Below are positions 1-12,539 of a DNA stretch of 64,000 bases, in pieces. A program made the position numbers and the translations under genes. Numbering within the stretch: position 1 is the first letter of the stretch; each line of letters opens with the position of its first letter. Where the stretch lies: assembly GCA_015680685.1 (NCBI GenBank), contig MNCI01030017.1:88409-152408 (forward strand), read 5' to 3'. Origin of the DNA: Gnetum montanum. Its lineage: Eukaryota; Streptophyta; Gnetopsida; Gnetales; Gnetaceae. A model generated the notes under the pieces. The model saw only the letters and a list, made by a program, of their open reading frames with translations. It did not search any database and had not been told where the DNA came from.

Positions 1-75
1 GTTAATTCCTTTACAGTGACCTTGTATGATATAACTAATCTAGATAATTAGTACCGTCCTCAGCAATGGCGCCAA
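1..75 (-). mobile_element. Internal leader of an LTR retrotransposon leaving the window on the left
   Basis: Read on the minus strand, this is the sequence just downstream of the 5' LTR at 76-899. It begins with one spacer base and a primer binding site at 54-74, then about 50 bases of leader before the window ends. The body of the element lies outside the window, so neither its coding content nor its integrity can be judged. Confidence 0.75.
54..74 (-). promoter_or_regulatory. Primer binding site, tRNA-Asp type
   Basis: On the minus strand the site starts TGGCGCCATTGCTGAGGAC, one base after the LTR end. It closely matches the complement of the 3' end of plant tRNA-Asp(GUC), known as TGGCGCCGTTGCCGGGGA in many plant Gypsy elements. 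The few differences are mostly C-to-T or G-to-A, as expected from methylation decay. Confidence 0.8.
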
Positions 76-899
76 TGATGAGTGGCGAGGTATCCCTACA
101 CTCAACCATACGAATACGAGCGTTACATACACGATCCGATCGAACTCCGCAGATGAACTAGTTGTGGCATCTAAACAATTAGCCTTAGGTCGCAGTTCGC
201 TGTCTTCCCACCTGGACTAGTATTATCTTTGTCTCGTATGGTTTAGTCCAAAGTGAGGTGTATGATGTGGTTTCTAATCTAATGCTACTCCTGAAGGCAA
301 TGGAAAGTAATATTCACTAATCTAGGAGAGAGAGGGTGAGAGAATCTAAACTAGCCTAAGTGCAATGAGCATCTGCTCCTTGATTATCCGTAAAAATCTT
401 GGACTTCGTGCACGACTACCACTGGGATTACCAAGCGCAGATCCTAGGTACACTACTGGGTTACCAAGTAGTCACACTTAAATGTTCGTAATCAAGTCGT
501 ACTCATTCCGCGTTTTAACATGAGTTTAAGGGTGAGAGAGATTAACTAGGAAAGAAGTAAATAACAATTAAGTAAATAATTAAACCAAGTGAATGCTGCA
601 ATGATGAAGTAATCTCGATCTTTATTGCCAGTCATGTGCGTGTCCAAGTACGTTACACTCGAATAAAAGATACTTTACAATTACAATCACCACACTGCGG
701 GCATACACAGAGAGGAAAAGGGTTGAAAAAAAGAAATTGAAAACACTTACACTAAAATTGACTAACTTCCTAATGATCTAATGATTCCTAACTCTTCTAT
801 CTCCCTCTTATTTATAGATGAGGAGACAAGCCGCGATATCACGTATGCAATATCGTGGTTGGGCTATGATATCGCGGTCGCCTAAAACGGGACTCATCA
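76..899 (-). repeat. 5' LTR, family L (824 bp)
   Basis: On the minus strand the repeat starts TGATGAGTCCCG and ends CACTCATCA, so short inverted ends TGATGA/TCATCA bracket it, and a tRNA-Asp primer site follows one base later. It holds dyads around GATATC upstream of a TATA-like CTATAAATAA near 815-825, and two units of the family's internal minisatellite at about 419-475. Related copies lie at 25444, 38600, 46562 and 61440. The partner LTR is outside the window, so the target duplication cannot be checked. Confidence 0.85.
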
Positions 900-952
900 A
901 TTGTCATAATAACAATTCAAGTACTACACATCAAAATGTTTTAGCAATCTAA

Positions 953-1336
953 GAATCTTCTTATCTTGAAAGAACTATTGTAGAATCACTAGTACATAAA
1001 GAAATTGTAGATGGTGAAAAACAAGCACAAGTAAGCAATGTAAATGCAAAGACAATGGATGAGGAACTTTCAAAGAGAATTGGAAATCAAAAAAGCAGAT
1101 TCCAAAGATTTATTTCAAAGATGTCTATAGATAGGCAAAGTGTAACTGAATTGGAAGAAGATATTGCTTATTTAGAAGAAAAATTTAAGTTCTCTAAATT
1201 GCAGGATGGGTTATTAAGTAAAAAGAGATTGTCCAATTGGATTAGTCCTTCCAAGATGAAGAAATCCAAGGGAAAAATGACACTAAAAGGAAGTGCTTCA
1301 AAGAAGTTATCATTTAATGCCAATGAAGAGAGTTGA
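953..1336 (+). pseudogene. Unrecognised exon-like open frame, lysine/glutamate-rich helix
   Basis: The frame is open from 953 after a stop codon and ends with a stop at 1336. A methionine at 1055 would give 93 residues, but coding-like sequence extends upstream of it, so it may be the last exon of a gene whose other exons are absent. The product is charged and probably helical (a stretch such as VTELEEDIAYLEEKFKFSKL suggests a coiled coil), with a basic serine-rich C-terminus. I do not recognise the family. It abuts the LTR at 899, so it may be a gene fragment stranded by the insertion. A chance frame remains possible. Confidence 0.3.
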
Positions 1337-1599
1337 GTAAGTACACAATAAATACCTTATTTTATATTCATGAAAACATTATCATTAACGTAATATAAAT
1401 ATAAGGCATTTTGTCTAGCTTTATACTTGTTGATTGGTTAGTGACAATTTTCCAACTACCTTAGTTGGACATGTCATCTTGTTTACTATGTTAGAATTTT
1501 CATGAGCTTTGTAACAACAATTTTAAGTTCACATTATCTTGAACTTTTCAAGCCTAACATTATGAGTCCATTTTCTATTTTTATAGTTTTGGCATTGAT

Positions 1600-1760
1600 A
1601 AGTCAATTTTTTCTGCTCTACAATATCATATCTACGATATTGTAGCAACGATGGTATAAATACGATGTCGTAACCTATGCGACATTGATATCTGGCCCTA
1701 AGCAAGCCCCTCTTTCTTCCATGCCTCATTCTCAATAAAAACTCAGAAAACCTCTCCCAG
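1600..1760 (+). promoter_or_regulatory. Promoter-like relic with GATATC-type dyads and a TATA box
   Basis: A TATA-like GGTATAAATACG sits at about 1653-1664. On both sides lie dyads built on ATATCGT/ACGATAT and GATATC, the same kind found upstream of the TATA box in all L-family LTRs here. It may be a diverged U3 relic of a related element. The flanks 1337-1599 and 1761-2340 are AT-rich, and I see no gene in them. Confidence 0.3.
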
Positions 1761-2340
1761 CCAAAATTGGAAAAAAAAACCTATTCTACTCTACGCAGAT
1801 CTAAACGTACAACAGATCAAACCAAACCTAGAGAAAACCGACAACTTGTTCCATCGAATCTAGGAAGAAGTAGAAAAGCCCATACCCTGAACCTCTAACA
1901 ACCCACTAATCCACAAACAATTTTTTGTGGGTCTGCTAGAACTACATTTTGAAAATGTGACGTTCTAAAATGATAACCAAAGGTCTTTTATATTTTAGAG
2001 ATTAAATTAATAATGATACTTATAATATAACCAAATTTGAGAGAATGAAATGAATGCAGGCCATCTTTTTAACATGGACATGGCATAAGAAGGTCGGATG
2101 TATACGTAACCGATATGGATCGGTATATGGTTTGCCCCACTCCCACCACTGATCTCACCTCCTGCCTCTCTCAAGGGACTTGATAAAACTGAAACTGCTC
2201 GCTCGCTCGTCGTAGGTAGCTTTGGTCGCCTAGTCCTGCATATCTAAAGGTGAAAACAGCAAGTCAGGTCATTGTGGCTTGACGTCCTGAGCTTCTCTTT
2301 CGTCTGCACCTGCTCTGTTGTTGATTCACTACAGATATGC

Positions 2341-2761
2341 ACTTATTGGCCTAACTGAAAATTACCTGAAGGTTTTGAAAGATGAAACTTACAAAACAAG
2401 CGTAAAATACAGTAAAATCTCAATAAACTTCTGACCAAACAGTAAAATTCCAAGCCTGCCTGCAAACCACGGCCTTTTGGGCTTGATTCAAGCAGAGACG
2501 GGCAAAATTGATATGTAAAACTAAACAGTTTACATTCTCTTTCCAATGAATCGGTTCACATTGAGACAATAAATCATTGCAAGGTCCGGGAGAGTTGAGT
2601 TCGCCAGTTCCACGTAATTGTACACGTCTGTGCTGTGTATAGACACCTTGATACATAGGGTTCCCCAGCCTCGTCTTACGAACGCTCTTGTATCCTTCTT
2701 CGAAGGAAAGAAGGATTAAAATACACTAAAGAATTTCATGCAGGAGCATATCATGGTAGTT
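2341..2761 (-). other. Probable 3' untranslated region of the glycosyltransferase gene
   Basis: This stretch lies directly downstream of the stop codon at 2762-2764 and is less AT-rich than the DNA further left. Short overlapping frames here have no recognisable content. No clear polyadenylation site could be fixed by eye, so the boundary is an estimate. Confidence 0.35.
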
Positions 2762-5700
2762 TCAAGTTTGTTCAAGAATAAGTGAATCCGTTGTGTTAAA
2801 GAAGTCATCCTCAGGAGGTGGCTTAACATATTTGCCGAGAACTTTTTGTCGATGTTTTCTTCGCATGCGCACCAATTTATCCTTGCTCTTCTTCTTCCTC
2901 TCCATTTTAATCAAATTGCGGTGATTGCGCTCTCTTTCATAGATGCCTCGCCAATAAACTTCGCCTGTGGAAGGCCACAGCCACCTCTGCGACGTTTTGT
3001 CTGTATCAAACTGTTCCGCCAGGTCCTCGTCCATGGTCTTCAACAGTACCGGGTTGAACCAGTTACTCCACATATGTCCTCTTCGACTCTTTACCTTGTG
3101 ATGCTCCTGCATATGCCCTGTTTCTGGATTCAGGTATATCATTTTCCTTGCGCTGTGATAAGACCAAACGTTGACGAGCAACTCCAAAAGTCGACAGTAA
3201 CAGTGCGGATCCTGTCACAGGAAGATTTCAAAGTTTAATTGACGTGATACTGAGGCGAAAAGGATTGGCGAAAATTGCAACTGTAATCATGATGATGTGA
3301 TGAATATGTCTCGACGCGACCTTGGATATGCTTAAAATGCATTTTCCACCACCATGATGCTCAGTGTAATGTTGCGCATCCAGAGCATTTACAAACATCC
3401 TGCAGGCCACACTATTAGATGAGTTGTGTTCTGATATTAACATATGCAACATCATGCAGATTGCAGAGAGTTACGTTACCTTGCAAACATGACGAATTCC
3501 AAAAATGACTTTGTCGGCAGAGCCCAACTGTGCAGCACAGACCAAGAATCGGCATCGTATGGCATGGGTGGAACAGCTTTCCAGCTTTTTGGAAGATTAT
3601 ACATCTTTCTGAAAGTATCCGAGAAAGTTTCCCTGTAGATTTGCGCAATGGCCCATAATATTTGTCATGACATCCTTCAAAGAAGTAAAATATTTGGGAA
3701 AAATCAAATTAACCTTTCTTTCGAGATCTTGCAGCCACAAACCTGCAGTTGCCAGCATTGACTGAATCGCAATAAGTCCAGAAATCTTTGTCGGATAAAG
3801 CTACGCCGGACCTTCCATCTCTGTCCATTCGTGCCCAAAAGTAGAGCGCGCTCCCATGTCTACGTGATCGTATCGCGTCCAGCAATCGCTTTTCTGCTGC
3901 TTTAGAAAGTGACACCTGTGATTTGCAATATCCAAAATACAAAACAGATATAACGGCAGATAAAATAATAACCGTTTGGCCAAAAAAAACATTGCAGGAT
4001 AATAAAATCGATGCACATAACACTCACAAACCGGACAATTTCTTTTTTTAGTTTAAAAAAGAATGATTAACAACAATATATCCTACATTTCTGCCAGCTG
4101 TTCTCCAAGACTGAAATCCGATCCATGAATTTTTATGGATACGATCAATTCTGTTAGCAAGGGCAAAGAATGCACCAAATTCACAGAAAGAATCTCGGTA
4201 ATATAAGTTGTTCAATAAAGGCAATCTTGAAGATGCGTCAATATCATCTACTCCTGGCCTTCGGCCTCTTGTACTCTGCAGCAAAAACATGTTTTAATTT
4301 CAACTTTAATTTGCTGGTAGAAATAATTCAATCAAATGCACCAGGAACCATTACAGGGCAACCATGATCAATCATGGTGGCCATTGAAGCTTGGTTATAA
4401 ACAATATGAGAAGAATTGACTATGATTAGGTCCGTAAATTTGCACCCAAGAGCAGCTCTAAAGCTATTGGAAATCTTGTTTACTTCGCAGATTTAGCATA
4501 AAATACCGCAAAAAACGTTTCTTTATATTTGTGATGAAATCTCAAGAAATCCAAATGAACGGAAATTAATTCAGAGAAATTTGTTACGAAACAGAGATTT
4601 AATTTACACAGAAACTCACCAGACCTATACCACGATAGAGCGAATGATGATGTAGGAAAGGCCAAACTCCTTGACCAAGGTAGGGCTCATAAATGCATAA
4701 TAGTTGGCCGGTTCTTTCCAGCTCGCCATCATCCCTTTCATGAAGCTCCCCTTTTGTTCTCTCTGCTCTCTTAACGCTCCGATACACCTCCTCCCACGTT
4801 TTTTTCACTCGATCTTTTCTTTCTTCCAGCTGCAAGGCCAAGACAATTCTCAGAAATCGTATAATTTGGGAACGTCATCTTTAATATTGAGCTACACTAT
4901 ATGAAATGATTTAACTTCTACCTCGTCTTCTTCTTTCCTCGCAATGTCCTCAGCCAATGCCAATGTTTTTTCCATCTCCCAATCGGCATAGTTAAAGGAA
5001 TCATCTCCGCCGCTGATGGTGGACATCGAAATTTCCTTATGAGACATCGCCCATTGTTCATGTTCCCAGAAGGCTTCGCTAGATCTGTCTAATTCTAAGT
5101 AATCTGTAGACAAGTTTAAATGGCCCAATAATTCCCACTGCCATTGGGCCTTCACCTTCTCGGAGATCTGTGAGAAATTCCGAGGAGTTGCTACATCCGA
5201 TGGGAGATGGATGATTTTTTCTATAAGGGAGGCGTAATTTTCAAGTGCGTCACTAACGAGTAGGTTCCTGGCGTGCTCTCTCCCTGTTCGCGCGACCTTA
5301 CGGGCTAAAGCTGAGAGCGTGCCGTTTGATATTGCTAATGCAATTGATTTTGTAATTCCATCGGACATGCCAGCAAACCTTCTTGAAGGAAACAGGAAGG
5401 CATGCACCCTGTCTTTAACCTGCAGGGACTCTAATGGTAAGGGCACCGCATTCCAAATTTCCAACGTACATAAATAAAACGTTACTTTATGCAAGCCTGT
5501 TCAAGTAGTTAGTTCTGCACATACATGCTTTTGAATCACAGTAAGGTTGGGAGCAATAACCGCCTTTCCAAAAGACATTGCCTTTATCAATGCTGCTGGA
5601 AACGCCTGCTCCTCATGATGGGATCCATAAACCACAAGATCCGCAACACTAAGTATGCGGTTCACGGCATCATTATCCGAAGCAAGTCGGACCGTGCCAT

Positions 5701-8700
5701 TCCGGAATCCGAATCGGTTGCTTATGACCTACATAAACCATAACGCTTATGAAATCTAAAGAACGGAGTTTGGTTAAATATCCATGCCCCTACGAGTAAT
5801 AAATGAAATATCATTATCATGAGCATTATTTTCCCTCAGTTGCTTCCTAGAACATCGCTTTTTGCACTGTTTATATTCAAATTTCTTCGTAAATGCTTAT
5901 TAATTCTCAAATTAAGCGCTGACGTAATTGAAAATCTCAATTCGGTCACTTGCTGCGTTAAAATTTACAACATGATCATGTAGGCTTTAAGCTAGAGTAA
6001 GGGTAAATCCCGATAAGTGTGTGGAAACTCCTTCCATCTCTGTATCAGAGGGTATATGCAGATGATTTGAGGCAATGCCAGACAGGAAATTCGTGGTTGG
6101 GAAACCAATAACCAATCAAATTCATGACACTTTCAAAAATCAAATTAAAATTAGACAATGGACTGTACGTTCAAGAAATTTTGAGGCTGATTTATGTCAA
6201 AACTTCAATGAGAACTTTTTACATGAATGAAAAGCCATGGTTGTGGGCCTATCCATGAACATGTCTAGATGTTTGAATAAATGATGCCACTGAAAAGTCA
6301 TGATTGTGGGGCCTATCCATATGTAAAATTAAAATTAAATTTGGTTGTGTTTGAAAAGTCATGATTGCGGGGCCTATCCATATGTAAAATTAAACTTAAA
6401 CTTAGTTGTGTTTGTGCACCTATACAGATGTCCAATCCACGTTGAGACTTCTTAGCATACCAAAGAAACTATTCCAAAGATGCCAAAAAAATAACACTAT
6501 GCAAGGATTCTTAGCATACCAAAGAAACTATTCCAAAGATGCCAAAAAAATAACACTATGCAAGGACATCCATCACATTTTTCTTCTTAGACATTCGCTT
6601 GTGGACTTACCCATATCTTTATAATCAAAGTTTCTCCACGTAACTGAAGCTTTACTGAACACATAAAATTAATACTGAAAAAATTTCCTTATAATCGAAA
6701 GACCAAATGAACAAGCTTAGACAATATATGAACATTAACGACAAGTACTGTCAAGTAACTTCTAAGAATGCTATCTGCAACATACCTGTAAAGCTACATC
6801 ATAGCTATTGTTCAAGTTCTCGCAGACCATCACAATCCTTGTAGAAGCGGATTCATTATGAACCTCAAACTCTGACATTAGAGGCGCTAAAGCTTGCATT
6901 ACCAAAGCATGCTCCCTCCATGTTCCAGGACTGTAAAATTGGCTTCCAACTATTGCAATTATGAAGTCATCTGGTTTGAACTTCATCTCCACTCTTAGGT
7001 CGGCTTCGTCATATCTGTTCATAATCTTTTCTGCCTCCCAAATATACATTGGAGAACCTGGTATAACAAAGAAGTTCCCTGAATCGAATACGGAATGTAG
7101 CATCTGTTGAAATAGTAACCAATTATTAAAGTCAATGTCCAGAAATTTATCACCTACAAGTACAGGTAGAACAATTCGCCAAAACGCAAGATGTATTTCA
7201 ATTTATTAAAGCTCCGCATTACCGGTAGCGTGTAGTCTGAAAATACAACCACCGCTGCCCGATTAAATGCTGCTTTCCAGTCATCGATTCTAATTTGTCT
7301 TCGTGAATCATAAGATTTTACGTGTACTCCTAAACTTCTCTCCTGAATTATCCATAAAATAGGTACAACGTCGAAAGGCTCTTGTATTAATCTGCAAATA
7401 CAAGCATTTAAATGGATTTTGATATATCTTTAATTCTTAACAGACAATTCTTAACCAAATCAGAAATTTGTGCCAACGGCCAATTAACATACCTAGATAT
7501 TATTGGCTTAGCTTCAATGGATACAACAACCACGCCTTCAAAACTGCAGCGAGAAATGTAATGTCAAAAAAATTACAATTAGAATGATGATATCTCTACC
7601 ATTCACATGCGCTCCGGGATTTTTCATTCATTCATTATTTCATTCTAAATTACGTACTTCAACCAGTCAACCGGAAGCTCCTCTGCATTTCTTCCCAATA
7701 TTTTGACATTGATTCCGATAGCTTCCCATGCCTCATGAACAGGTCCATCTTCAACAGAATACAGCTGCACTGAAGCAAAAATTATATAACTAAATTTTGT
7801 AACAAAAAACGTATATGCTTATCCCTGTGAATGCACTCGAAAATATAGTAGATTAACCGAAAAGCACTAGGTAGCCTATTCATGAAACCAAGGCCACCTA
7901 ATAGATATTAATCATCGTCATCAATTAAGAAACAACAGTTTCATATTCAACCAATTTTTCAGTTGTATCATATCAGGACTGCATTACTTGGAATTCTAAA
8001 TAAGAAAAATGTCAGCTCTGCTTTCAGTGCTTATATTTGGTTACCACAATTTCTCAGCAGGAAGGATGGTACTATAGGGAATTTGGTCCCAAAAATGGAA
8101 TACAGATAATTAAATTCTGTTATCGTCAAAACTACTAGCCACAAACCACAACCGTTTACAAAAATGTTGGGTTCATACTTCATACTGAAGGGGAAATTTA
8201 GTTTTATCAAGTTGGCAGGAGACGAATAGACAATGACAAATGGAGTAACATTCCAAGAGAAGATAGGCCATGTGACCTTTGTAGTCATTGAAGATGAATG
8301 CCAGATATTTTTACAATGTACCAAAACTAGGCATCCTTTGAGCAAATTGAACATTAATGCACATTATCTAATTGATTTGTTTTAAACCTCTCCAAAGCTA
8401 GTAAACTTGTGAATAACGTTTTTGAATTGCATTGCATGTATATATGTTTCAGCTCTCAAATCTTCAGGACCTAATAAAAATTCCAGGTTCCAGTTACCTT
8501 GTTGACATTTAAAAATGTAAAAGACATGCCGATGGCTCCGCCTCAAATATACTTCCAAACAATCCACCCGCAACAAACAGAATAAATGCACGAACTATTT
8601 TATATACGCACCTCCATATCATAACCAAGCTCTTGTAGCCCTCGGGCAATGCTTAGCAACAGAAGCATGTAAGGATTTCTTGACAATTGGTGGGAAACCT

Positions 8701-9329
8701 GCAAAGAGAACAGACTAACATTTTCAAATTACGAAATGTTGCATATAAAACATAATGGCTACAGAATAGCTACCCGACTACTAATAAAAACAGGACTATA
8801 CAAAGCAACAGTCTGTACTAACCAGTGCCAAACGTGGGGCTCTGAGAGGCATCCGCTTAATACCCGTTTTATCTTCTATCTCTTTAAGCTTATCGCTGAA
8901 TTTTTGAAACAGCTTGTGTGGCACAAATTTAACGGAGTCCATAGCATCAAAGGAGTAAACAGTCTCCGACAAACCCTGAGACTGATGATGCCGCTTCAGT
9001 GATAAACTAAGTTTTCTAGGCTCATAGTTCTCGGCCCCTTTCAAAGACATAATTGATCTCTGAAGCAAACCCTGAACTAAAAAACAGGCGATAACGATGC
9101 ACATCACCATTCTAAAAACAAGATGCCTTGCTTGAACAATGCTCGGTGCCTTGCAGTAGACTCTTAACGGAAGTTGCACATTCCTCTTGCTCTTGCCATT
9201 CACAAGATGGTAAATTCCATGGAACCCACCATTTTGCAAGGAGCGTTGTAAAGAATACCTTTCTGTCGTCATGACACTCCAAATTACTACCAAACCCTGC
9301 AACGATTTTCGTTTCCCGGTCAGCCACAT
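2762..9329 (-). CDS. GT4-type glycosyltransferase, plant AT5G04480/AT4G01210-like (14 exons)
   Basis: Exons on the minus strand, in coding order: 8823-9272 (or to 9329), 8612-8698, 7658-7764, 7493-7543, 7223-7391, 6786-7103, 5525-5728, 4922-5419, 4620-4829, 4087-4275, 3743-3915, 3480-3632, 3321-3399, 2762-3211. Every junction is GT/AG and the phases agree, giving about 1,045 residues, the usual family length. An anchor helix lies near residues 51-70, so the enzyme is probably a type II Golgi or endomembrane protein. The C-terminal part of the donor-sugar domain is marked near 433 by EEQAFPAALIKAMSFGK; Lys stands where the EX7E motif has its second Glu, as I recall for the plant relatives. The plant-specific C-terminal region follows (WIGFQSWR, ALYFWARMD, LLELLVNVW) and ends in QKVLGKYVKPPPED. 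ATG at 9272 places about 49 residues before the anchor, like the relatives; ATG at 9329 is also possible. Sugar and acceptor are unknown. No exon is broken. Confidence 0.9.
6291..6566. repeat. Two short tandem duplications inside an intron
   Basis: Within the 1.06-kb intron 5729-6785, a 59-bp unit is repeated almost exactly at 6449-6507 and 6508-6566. Just upstream, a segment beginning GAAAAGTCATGATTG recurs about 62 bp apart near 6291 and 6353, with a more diverged copy near 6230. No coding function is apparent. Confidence 0.8.
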
Positions 9330-9493
9330 GAACTAAGAGTATGTGTTTAGGCTGAATGAACAATGACGAAATAAAAACTACTTTCGCCTTACTGAGACTT
9401 AAAGCGACGTTATTGCTTCGATCTCCCTTGGTATGCTCAAAGAACAACAGTTTGAAGTCCCCGTACCATGCCTAGAGCTCATGATGGAGCAAA

Positions 9494-9670
9494 TCAGGCA
9501 GACCGAAATGTGCCGGGTCTTGACATCCATAAGATCCAAGAAATCTTCTCATACTTTAATGCAGTACCGGACAGCTCTCCAATTTCACAGTCGAGACACC
9601 AGGGTCGAGGCCTCCGGAGGCTTCTGAAAGCGAAACCCGGAATATTTTCAACCTCCCTTGAATCCTCCAT
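9494..9670 (-). other. Short open frame upstream of the glycosyltransferase, possible 5' exon or uORF
   Basis: A 58-residue frame starts with ATG at 9670 and begins MEDSREVENIPGFAFRSLRR. It is rich in charged and aromatic residues and could be an alternative N-terminal exon or an upstream open reading frame. I found no splice pair that clearly joins it to the exon starting at 9272 or 9329. The main product is already full length without it, so I favour leader sequence. Confidence 0.2.
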
Positions 9671-9854
9671 GTCAAGACTAGGAGAACGCAGCCTGCATTT
9701 CTAAGAAGCATAAAGGCGTTGTAACATCATCTACGGAATTGTGTACGAAAAAGCCAACTAAGCACATGCATTGCTGCAAATAAGAACCAGGAATACCAAA
9801 CCATCAGCACCAAAGCAAACCCAAATACGCGATGAGCAAAATCTAAACTATTGA

Positions 9855-10151
9855 CTACCTTTCAACTTTCAGCTTCCTTAATCCGCGAAAGAAGGATTCA
9901 TAAACACTAAGTTTAACGTCTTTCGTAGCGATATTATATTTCAACTCTAAGCTTGATGCATTATCCATCATCCGAGTAGAAAACGACTCTAATAAATACC
10001 AGTCTTCCAGATCCTTAACCATAAGATGCACGAGCCTTAGATAGCGCCGGGCTTCAAGCTCCGCCTCACGCGCACGCACAGAATATACAGATTCTTCGTA
10101 GAAAGACATAATAATTACAAGTGACAAAACATTCACAAGCGGACAAATCAT
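9855..10151 (-). other. Exon-like open frame of unknown identity
   Basis: This 98-residue frame ends exactly at a good donor-like junction (AAAG then GTAGTC, near 9860). The central stretch (AELEARRYLRLVHLMVKDL, then EDWYLLESF) looks helical and weakly recalls the LEEWALL segment of plant QWRF/DUF566 microtubule proteins. The match is too short to name it. It could be a 5' exon of a transcript reading into the glycosyltransferase, or a stranded fragment. Confidence 0.25.
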
Positions 10152-11979
10152 CGATGCGAAGTCTTCAACAGCTCAGTCCCAGTATCAGCTAAAGATGCTT
10201 GAAAGGTCAGAATCGTTAACAGACTAAGCGGAGCCAGTTTCAACTACTCGGCTTCAACGATGGCGTCAAAAATGCCTAACCTACGCCCGCAATTATAACT
10301 GTGAAACTGTACCCAGTCATTTCAAAAGGAAAAACTTAATGCGGAAACGCACTGGACAGGTTAGCGCGGAGTCGCTAAATATTTCCGTTTAAAGGCAAAA
10401 AGAAGTGTCCATAATTGCACGACGCGCAGCTCAAACTTAAAAGCAAACAGCATGATAAATAAAGGCTTAGTAGAAAACGTAAAAGTGGGTACCTTGTGGA
10501 AGAAAGCTAAAACACAGAGTCACACAGGGAGACACTCCGAAAAAATCGAAGCAACGAAGGCTCTGAACCATAACATGAACACTCGCCCCTAGTTAACAAC
10601 ATTTACGGACTCGGATCTCCGTGAATCTAGCGAACATTCAATCCAAAAGGCTTGTCTTTTGAGAAAAAAAGCAGAGGAACCGAAGCAGGCGGACAAGGCA
10701 AATGCCAAACAAAAGGACCACAAACAAAGATCTCGCTCCTCTAGCAATTCCAGTCTACACTCCCACAGACACCAGCACGTTCCTCGTGCTGCGCGCAGCC
10801 ATTTTTCGTTCCGCGCGAAAAAGCCGCCTCCTACCCTCAGCAATTCCAATGCTTAGCCAGAACAGCTCTAAACTGGTCCGCAGAATTCAGCTACGTCGCG
10901 AACAAAGCCACGATGTGGCCGCGTCCATCACCGCTAAATTTAGCCTCAGAACCTAGAAATGTTGCCGAAAATTTTCCGAATTTCTAATCCCCTCTTCTTC
11001 TTACATGATTCGTTTCTACGCCAAGAGACACAAAACATAGCAGACATGATAAAGAAAGCAGTTGCTCACATAAGTTCATTCTTTTTTTCACCTCACTGCC
11101 AGAGCTTCGCATTTCGGACATGAGAGACAAAAACGACCAGTTACACCTTGCACACTCACGCTATCTCTTCCACTAAAGCCAGAAGTCCAGCTTTACCGGA
11201 GACGATATGCGAAACGCCATAACCGAAAGCACCAAAGTATTTACACACATACGACATCAAAACAGAGCCTCGCGATTCCAGTTCCGCACAAAGGGCAGGT
11301 AAGAAGGAACAACAAAACGAAAGCGCTGTAGAAAAACGAATCTCCACAAGAATTTGACATTGCGCTGGCAATTCAAACGACAAAGAAAAGTGCAAGAGAT
11401 AAGATTTTATTATTGCTCGCAACCTTTTCACTTGCAGAAAACTCCACACATCGAAGATGCTTCAGGAAACAAAATTTCCAAACCGAAAGTGAAGAAATTC
11501 AAAGATCAATAACGCACCTTTCAACATCCCGGCCGATTCTTCTCGACGATCTCTACAGACACACGAAAGGTTAAAAGTCGGGCCGTTCGTTCTGCGTCTG
11601 CGTCTGCGTCTGCGACTTCCGCTGTGCCAACGACGACGGAAACGGGAAAAGCATGGCCATAAATGGCTTCGCATTTTACCCGCCTTTCACCTACTCGGCT
11701 CCGAACGTGACCGCTCCCGTCGGATATTTATAGTTCTGCTGGTGCTCGTGGGGCCCACCACTGTCAGATTGGAGTCCAGCTGGCGGGCCCCGCTGCGGAC
11801 ATTGGTTAAAGCGTGGCCGTGGTGGTGGGTCCCACGTAATTCGAAAGCCGGTCACGCAAGCTTTTGCCTCTGGTTTGTCACGCTCCAGCAGATTTAGCTC
11901 AGTGCGCGCACTGACAACATACATTATGTGGCCTTTATTTTTATTTTTTTTGTTTTTGGTGGGGCAGACGATTTAATTT
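10152..11979 (-). other. GC-richer 5' flank of the glycosyltransferase gene, no recognised gene
   Basis: Base composition is more balanced than in the repeat-laden remainder. Short frames occur on both strands, for example 10589-10849, 11156-11449 and 11462-11674 on the minus strand. They overlap and carry no motif I recognise. The last is an arginine-rich product of a CGTCTG microsatellite near 11590-11615. Promoter or untranslated leader is the simplest reading. Confidence 0.4.
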
Positions 11980-12282
11980 TTGTCGCCTTCCCACCTGCCA
12001 TCATTTTCGGACGAATTCCGGGTTCAATTCCGGCGGACGTTGTCTGAGCCATCCTTTTCGGACTTTTCGTGTCACATGATGGATGGGCCAGGGCCCTCGA
12101 GGAAGGAGAAATGTGAGCGCAAAGCGCGACTTTGGCGTCCTGCAGCTTCAGAGCAAATTAAATTATTTTACGAAGGTCGGCGTGCGTGGTTGGTTGATAT
12201 TTTTGATGCGTTCGAACACGACTCTAGGGCTGCTTCCCTCGCTTTCCCATTATGGCGGATGCCACGGTTACGGAGACATTAA
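11980..12282 (+). other. Unrecognised 100-residue open frame
   Basis: The frame starts with ATG at 11980 and encodes a serine/arginine-containing product with FRRTLSEPSFSDF near its start. It overlaps a second frame in another phase (12083-12298). It points away from the glycosyltransferase, so it could be the first exon of a divergent transcript, but no further exon is visible in the repeats that follow. I do not recognise it and it may be a chance frame. Confidence 0.2.
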
Positions 12283-12539
12283 TAGATACGATTTTTAAAG
12301 CAACCTTCGTAAGGCGACTTGTCCAAAGTGGTAATCGCCGGTTTGCCTAATGCAAAGATATGAAACGGCCGGCTCAAATCTACCCAAACATGACAATGAT
12401 CGTTTAAACTTGGCACTCGGGTTGTTGCTACCTGTCTGTTTAACGTCTATTGTGCCAACGGTACCTTACTAGAAGTTTCAAAGTGTAGTGGAATGTAGTC
12501 TAAGGTGGAACACTAGATTACAAGGTGGAACTTACCTTT

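Noticed and set aside
2846-3238. 130-residue plus-strand frame
   Set aside because: It is antisense to the last exon of the glycosyltransferase gene, whose exon structure and conserved protein explain the sequence.
8031-8591. Two minus-strand frames within the intron 7765-8611
   Set aside because: The flanking exons splice cleanly in phase around them and they contain no family motif, so they are intronic or old repeat sequence.
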